From positions 440,512-504,511 of the forward strand of contig CAWKLX010000005.1 in assembly GCA_963850605.1 (NCBI GenBank): a stretch of DNA of 64,000 nt, given 5' to 3'. The DNA is from BOG-908 sp963850605 (GTDB taxonomy: Bacteria; Pseudomonadota; Alphaproteobacteria; Acetobacterales; Acetobacteraceae). Position numbers and translations under genes: made by a program. Shown piece by piece: positions 60,263 through 64,000 of the stretch; position 1 is the stretch's first letter, and every line of letters starts with the position of its first letter. The notes beneath the pieces were generated by a model, which worked only from the letters and a program-made list of their open reading frames with translations, did no database searches and was not told where the DNA came from.

Positions 60263-61395
60263 CCATTAAGGAGTAGGGGGATGTTGTTTTCCAAAACGTG
60301 CGTACATCCCAGTCTAGCCGCTTCCGCGCGTGCGTCGCATAGGTCGAGCGCCGCCACAGTGGCGAAGCGGCCGCGCAGCGCGCGGGCGATGGCGGGGTCG
60401 GTGCCGGCCGGAACCAGGATGGTGGGCCTGGGCGCGGGCTTGGGCGCTGCTCGCAGCACCGCATCGGCATACAGCGTCAGGCCCGTCGCCGGCTCGCCAT
60501 CGCCGCACACATAGCGTCCGCCTCGCCCCAGCTCCTCGTGCCGGCCATGCGCATAAACGGTGACCGCGATGCCGGTGTGATACTGGAAGCCGCGAAACTC
60601 CACCGGATCGATCGTCAGCCGCAGCCATGGCGCGTCCTGCGCCAATATGTCCGTCACCTCGGCCAGCCGCGCGGCCAGGGCGCGCACGGAGGCCGGCAGC
60701 GCCGCCCCGTCCAGCGCCGCCAGCGCGCCGGGCGCTGGGCCGGCCGCCCGCAGCAACGCGGTCAACACCTCGGCCAGCCCGCCGCCATGCGAGGCCACCC
60801 CGGCCGCGTCCTTACGGTCCAAGGCACGAGCCAAAGCCTGCCGGGGCTGGCCGGACAGGCCCGCCTCGTCCAGCAGCGCCGGCACCAGCGCCGGCAAGGT
60901 GAGGTCCAGGCTGATGCGGTTCAGGCCGATGGCGGCCAGCGCCTCGGCGCCGGCCAGCATCACCTCCGCATCAGCGGCCGCGCTGTCCGCGCCAATCAGC
61001 TCCAGCCCCGCCTGCGGCACCTCGCGGTCCGCGTCGCGCGCGCCGCGTACACGAATGCACGGGCCGGCATAGGACAGGCGCAGCGGACGCGGGGCGCCGG
61101 CCAGGCGGGTGGCCGCGATGCGGGCGACTTGCGGCGTGATGTCGGCCCGCAGCGCCATCATGCGATGGCTGTCCGGGTCCATGATACGAAAACTCTGGTC
61201 GGCGGTGGCCGCGCCCGCGCCCGACAGCAGCCCGTCCTCGAACTCCATCAGCGGTGGTTTCACCCGCGCATAGCCGTGGCTGGCGAAAACGGCCATCAGC
61301 GTCTCCACCGAGGCCGCCTCCGTCTGCGCATCGGGCGGTAGTAGGTCGCGCAGGCCGGCCGGCAGCAAGGCGGGGTGCGGGGGATAGGTGTTCAT
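60259..61395 (-). CDS. hisZ: ATP phosphoribosyltransferase regulatory subunit
   Basis: A 378-residue HisRS-like paralogue that activates short HisG in histidine biosynthesis. N-terminus LPAGLRDLLPPDAQTEAASVETLMAVFASHGYARVKPPLMEFEDGL; motif 2-like RALRADITPQVARIAA; C-terminal FQYHTGIAVTVYA and GRGGRY. It lacks the anticodon-binding domain of HisRS. hisZ and purA are neighbours in many alphaproteobacteria. ATG 61395 gives MNTYPPHPALL. Confidence 0.93.
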   Translation of the reverse strand: MNTYPPHPALLPAGLRDLLPPDAQTEAASVETLMAVFASHGYARVKPPLMEFEDGLLSGAGAATADQSFRIMDPDSHRMMALRADITPQVARIAATRLAGAPRPLRLSYAGPCIRVRGARDADREVPQAGLELIGADSAAADAEVMLAGAEALAAIGLNRISLDLTLPALVPALLDEAGLSGQPRQALARALDRKDAAGVASHGGGLAEVLTALLRAAGPAPGALAALDGAALPASVRALAARLAEVTDILAQDAPWLRLTIDPVEFRGFQYHTGIAVTVYAHGRHEELGRGGRYVCGDGEPATGLTLYADAVLRAAPKPAPRPTILVPAGTDPAIARALRGRFATVAALDLCDARAEAARLGCTHVLENNIPLLLNG

Positions 61396-61715
61396 GAGCG
61401 GGGCGGCTATACACGCCGCACCCTCCAGGTGAAAGCGGCTGTGGCGCAGGGCGATCGCCTGCAGCGCCGCAGCCAGGACAACTGAACCACGACGGCACGA
61501 ACTTCAAGAAGACGGGCGGGTCCGTGCGATTGTGTGCTCCCCAGGTACTGAGAGGCGAAAGCACTGCTTCTTCGTGTCCTTTGTGCCTTCGTGGTGAAGT
61601 TGCTTCGCCCGGAACGGATAGGCTCGCCGGATGGCGGAGAAGGCGCATCCAGGTCATCGCCCTGGCTTGTGGCGCGGTGCATTGTGCCGCACTGCGGCAA
61701 ACCTTAGGGTCGCGC
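61396..61715. other. 320-base intergenic region with a C-T-rich repeat-like motif
   Basis: Between the hisZ start and the MBL hydrolase start, on opposite strands. At about 61567-61606 there is GCTTCTTCGTGTCCTTTG followed by TGCCTTCGTGGTGAAG, a motif type found scattered in unrelated bacterial genomes. No gene or clear promoter seen. Confidence 0.4.
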
Positions 61716-62750
61716 ATGGACGCAGCCTTGCCCGCCGCCGGCATCGATTTTCCACATGCCGAACCGCCAGAACCAGGCCATGTGACGCAAGTCGCGCCCG
61801 GCGTGCTCTGGGCGCGTTTCCCGCTGCCGTTCCTGCTCAACCACGTCAACATTTACCTGATTGAAGACGAGGGCGGCTGGGCCGTCTTCGACACCGGGTT
61901 GGGCACCGACGACACGCGCGCCGCGTGGGGGCGGCTGCTGGCGGGCCCGCTGCATGGCCAACGCCTGATCCGGATCATCTGCTCGCATTTTCACCCCGAC
62001 CACGTCGGCATGGTCGGCTGGCTGACGGAGCGGTTCGGCGCCCCGCTGCTGATGCCGCGTACCGAGCTGCTGATGACGCGGCTGCTGGAAGCGCGCGCAC
62101 CCGCCTCGCGCAGCGGTTTCTATGCCGAGCATGGCCTGACGCTGGATGAGGGCGCTCGCGTGGCCGGCGAGGGCCATGGCTACCTGCAGCTGATCACCGG
62201 CCTGCCGCCGCATTACACAAGGCTGGCGGCCGGCGGGTCCGTGCGGATCGGCGGCCGCGTGTGGCGCGTGCATACCGGCGGCGGACATGCGCCGGAGCAG
62301 GCCATGATGTATTGCGCCGAGGACGGTATCTTTCTCGCCGCCGACCAGGTGCTGGCGCGCATCTCGCCCAACATCTCGGTCCAGGCTATGGAGCCGGACG
62401 CCGATCCGCTGGGCGAATACCTGGCATCGCTCGACGCGCTGGAGCGCGAGGTCGAGGCGGACGTGCTGGTGCTGCCTGGCCACAACCTGCCGTTCACCGG
62501 GTTGCACACCCGCCTGCGGGAGCTGGCGGCGCATCATGCGGCGCGCTGCGCGTTGATCGCCCAGGCCGCGGCCGATGCGCCGCGCACCGCAGCCGAACTG
62601 ATGCCGGTGCTGTTCAAGCGGCAGATGGACAGCCACCAGACGGGCTTCGCGTTCGGCGAGACGGTGGCCCACGTGAACTGCATGCGCGCGCGTGGCGAGC
62701 TGGTGCAGATGCGTGGCGCGGATGGCGTGCTGCGGGTGCGCGCCGCGTAG
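61716..62750 (+). CDS. metallo-beta-lactamase fold hydrolase
   Basis: A 344-residue MBL hydrolase from ATG 61716 (the frame is open 192 bases further, but no family sequence there). Metal-binding HFHPDH at 91-96, FDTGLGTD before it, GGGHAPEQ (third His) and DQVLARISPN with LPGHNLPF downstream. A C-terminal winged helix-like extension (AAELMPVLFKRQMDSHQTGFAFGETVAHVNCM) follows, as in alphaproteobacterial MBL proteins of the lactonase/thioesterase-like set. The substrate is unknown. The DUF2256 gene follows after 5 bases. Confidence 0.85.
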   Translation: MDAALPAAGIDFPHAEPPEPGHVTQVAPGVLWARFPLPFLLNHVNIYLIEDEGGWAVFDTGLGTDDTRAAWGRLLAGPLHGQRLIRIICSHFHPDHVGMVGWLTERFGAPLLMPRTELLMTRLLEARAPASRSGFYAEHGLTLDEGARVAGEGHGYLQLITGLPPHYTRLAAGGSVRIGGRVWRVHTGGGHAPEQAMMYCAEDGIFLAADQVLARISPNISVQAMEPDADPLGEYLASLDALEREVEADVLVLPGHNLPFTGLHTRLRELAAHHAARCALIAQAAADAPRTAAELMPVLFKRQMDSHQTGFAFGETVAHVNCMRARGELVQMRGADGVLRVRAA

Positions 62751-62755
62751 AAACC

Positions 62756-62932
62756 ATGGCTGCGATGCGCAAGAAATCTGATCTGCCGACCAAGATCTGC
62801 GCCGTGTGCGGCCGTCCGTTTGCGTGGCGCAAGAAATGGGCGCGCGCGTGGGATGAGGTGCGCTATTGCAGCGACGCGTGCCGTGCCAAGCGGGGCGCTG
62901 CCGCACCCCCAGCATCGGAGAGCGCACAGTGA
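62756..62932 (+). CDS. DUF2256 small zinc-finger-like protein
   Basis: A 58-residue protein. Four cysteines in CAVCGRPFAWRKKW and RYCSDACR match DUF2256, a short protein widespread in bacteria with probable metal binding; function unknown. ATG 62756 lies 5 bases after the MBL gene. Its stop overlaps the TonB receptor start (GTGA). Confidence 0.85.
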   Translation: MAAMRKKSDLPTKICAVCGRPFAWRKKWARAWDEVRYCSDACRAKRGAAAPPASESAQ

Positions 62933-64000
62933 TCGCAGGGCGATGGCTTGCCGGTGGCGCCTTGCTGGTTGTGCCCGCTGCGGGTCTCGCGCAGACCGTG
63001 CCGGCGAGTTCCACGGAAACGATCGAGGTGACGGCCACGCGTGTGCCCGAACCCGTCTCCACCATCCCCGCATCGGTCACCGTGATCAGCGGCCGCGATC
63101 TGCGCGAACGCGGCGCGCGCACGCTGGCCGAGGTCCTGGCGCTGGTGCCGGGCGTCGAAGCGCCGGCCGGTGGCGATGCCGGGCCGGCGAGCGCGGTGCC
63201 CTCCTTTCTCGGCCTGCATGAGTTCGACGCGTTCCTGCTGGTGGTTGATGGCGTGCCCTGGGGCGGCGCGTTCAACCCGTCCATCCCGACACTCGATCTG
63301 CTGGATGTCGAGCGCATCGAGGTGTTGAAAGGCTCGGCGCCGGTGACGTACGGCGCCACGTCGTTCGTCGGCATCATCCAGGTGATCCATTACAAGGCAG
63401 GCCAGGCGGAAAACCGTGTGCAGGTGAGCGCCGGCACCCATGGCGAAGCGCGCGGCTCGGCCTCCGTGTCGCTGCCGCCGTTGGGCAACTACGTGCAATC
63501 GCTGACGGTGGAGGGCGCATCACAAGGTTTTGCCGATGCGCGCGAGCAGGTGAGCGACGGGAAACTGCTCTACCGCGGGGCGGCCGATCTGGGCGGCGGG
63601 CAGCTGCGCATCGACCTCGACCTAACCTGGGAACGCACGACGCCGCCCAGCCCCGTGCCGCGCGTGGGCACGGCGTTGACCTCGCTGCTGCCGCTCGACG
63701 CCAACTACAATCCGTCGAACGCGCGTATCGACGAAAACCGCTATCATGCCGTAATCGGCTACACGCACGACACGCCGCTTGGCGCGTGGGAGAGCACGGC
63801 CTCCTACGCATTTTCCGAGATCGCCGACATTCGCGGCTTCCTGCGGCCGGATCTGACCGATGACGGCAGCCAGAACGCCGAACTCGCAGCAGCAGGCGCG
63901 CCGTGTGACGGATGCCTACTTGGACAGCCATGTGCACACGGATCTCGGCCGGGGCCTGGATGTTTTGTACGGCGCCGACCTGCTCTACGGTCTTGGCAAG
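62929..64000 (+). CDS. TonB-dependent receptor, N-terminal part (cut by window edge, frame break near 63880)
   Basis: From GTG 62929 a signal peptide (VIAGRWLAGGALLVVPAAGLAQ) leads into a TonB-box-like ETIEVTATR and the plug domain: PASVTVISGRDLRERGARTLAEVLALVPGVEA, then LDVERIEVLKGSAPVTYGATSFVGIIQVI. Beta-barrel strands follow (YVQSLTVEGASQGF, ENRYHAVIGYTHDTPLGAWESTASYAF). Around 63880-63884 one extra base shifts the frame; the next frame continues sensibly (SQQQARRVTDAYLDSHVHTDLGRGLDVLYGADLLYGLGK). The gene runs off the window. Substrate unknown; no linked siderophore genes visible. Confidence 0.85.
   Translation, partial: MIAGRWLAGGALLVVPAAGLAQTVPASSTETIEVTATRVPEPVSTIPASVTVISGRDLRERGARTLAEVLALVPGVEAPAGGDAGPASAVPSFLGLHEFDAFLLVVDGVPWGGAFNPSIPTLDLLDVERIEVLKGSAPVTYGATSFVGIIQVIHYKAGQAENRVQVSAGTHGEARGSASVSLPPLGNYVQSLTVEGASQGFADAREQVSDGKLLYRGAADLGGGQLRIDLDLTWERTTPPSPVPRVGTALTSLLPLDANYNPSNARIDENRYHAVIGYTHDTPLGAWESTASYAFSEIADIRGFLRPDLTDDGSQNAELAAAGAPCDGCLLGQPCAHGSRPGPGCFVRRRPALRSWQ

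Overview
The window is a 64 kb piece of a GC-rich bacterial chromosome, most likely an alphaproteobacterium of the Acetobacteraceae/Rhodospirillales type. This is an inference from gene content and layout: a glnK-amtB-glnA block, hisZ beside purA, class I lysyl-tRNA synthetase, a sufR-BCDSU-T-A operon, RpoH, paired DUF1329 proteins, UrcA-like proteins, and a tRNA-His with a G-1:C73 pair. There is no rRNA, CRISPR array, insertion sequence or prophage. One tRNA is present.

Layout. 0-3.7 kb: two tandem UrcA-like secreted proteins and two divergent DUF1329 paralogues. 3.9-9.5 kb: nitrogen assimilation (glnK-amtB-glnA operon, separate glnB) with an outer-membrane beta-barrel gene between. 9.6-18.8 kb: aminotransferase, tRNA-His, mobA, MarC family, two unrecognised proteins, SDR, rplM-rpsI, argC, gamma carbonic anhydrase, alpha/beta hydrolase. 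18.9-28.0 kb: an accessory biosynthetic cluster. It holds a cytidylyltransferase-PEP mutase fusion, phosphonopyruvate decarboxylase, methyltransferase, APS-kinase-like protein, two sulfotransferase-fold proteins, an ACP, an AMP-forming ligase and a serine-hydrolase-like protein. 28.2-30.5 kb: an AAA ATPase and a NUDIX hydrolase. 30.5-37 kb: complete SUF Fe-S assembly operon. 37-64 kb: housekeeping and metabolic genes (DinG-like helicase, lysK, MprF-like protein, glgX, kup, rmuC, maeB, SDR, pyrF, rlu pseudouridine synthase, rpoH, a pseudokinase, purA, hisZ, MBL hydrolase, DUF2256, start of a TonB receptor).

The 19-28 kb cluster is the best candidate for an undescribed system. PEP mutase plus decarboxylase commits PEP to phosphonoacetaldehyde, and the fused HxGH cytidylyltransferase implies CMP activation of a phosphonate, as in Fom1. 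Next to it lie an APS-kinase homologue, two PAPS-type transferases and an ACP/ligase pair. These suggest a phosphonate- and/or sulfate-decorated surface molecule or acylated metabolite. No aminotransferase, dehydrogenase or ATP sulfurylase was seen in the cluster.

Two dispersed intergenic repeat families are visible: a ~105-nt GATC-rich element (three copies) and an AT-rich 'cttcttt/aaagaag' hairpin element (at least five copies), often abutting stop codons. Seven genes carry single-base frame breaks (DUF1329, porin, rpsI, sufU, mprF-like, purA three times, TonB receptor). Because several are essential or highly conserved, residual sequencing indels are the likeliest cause, so those genes are annotated as interrupted CDS rather than dead genes.
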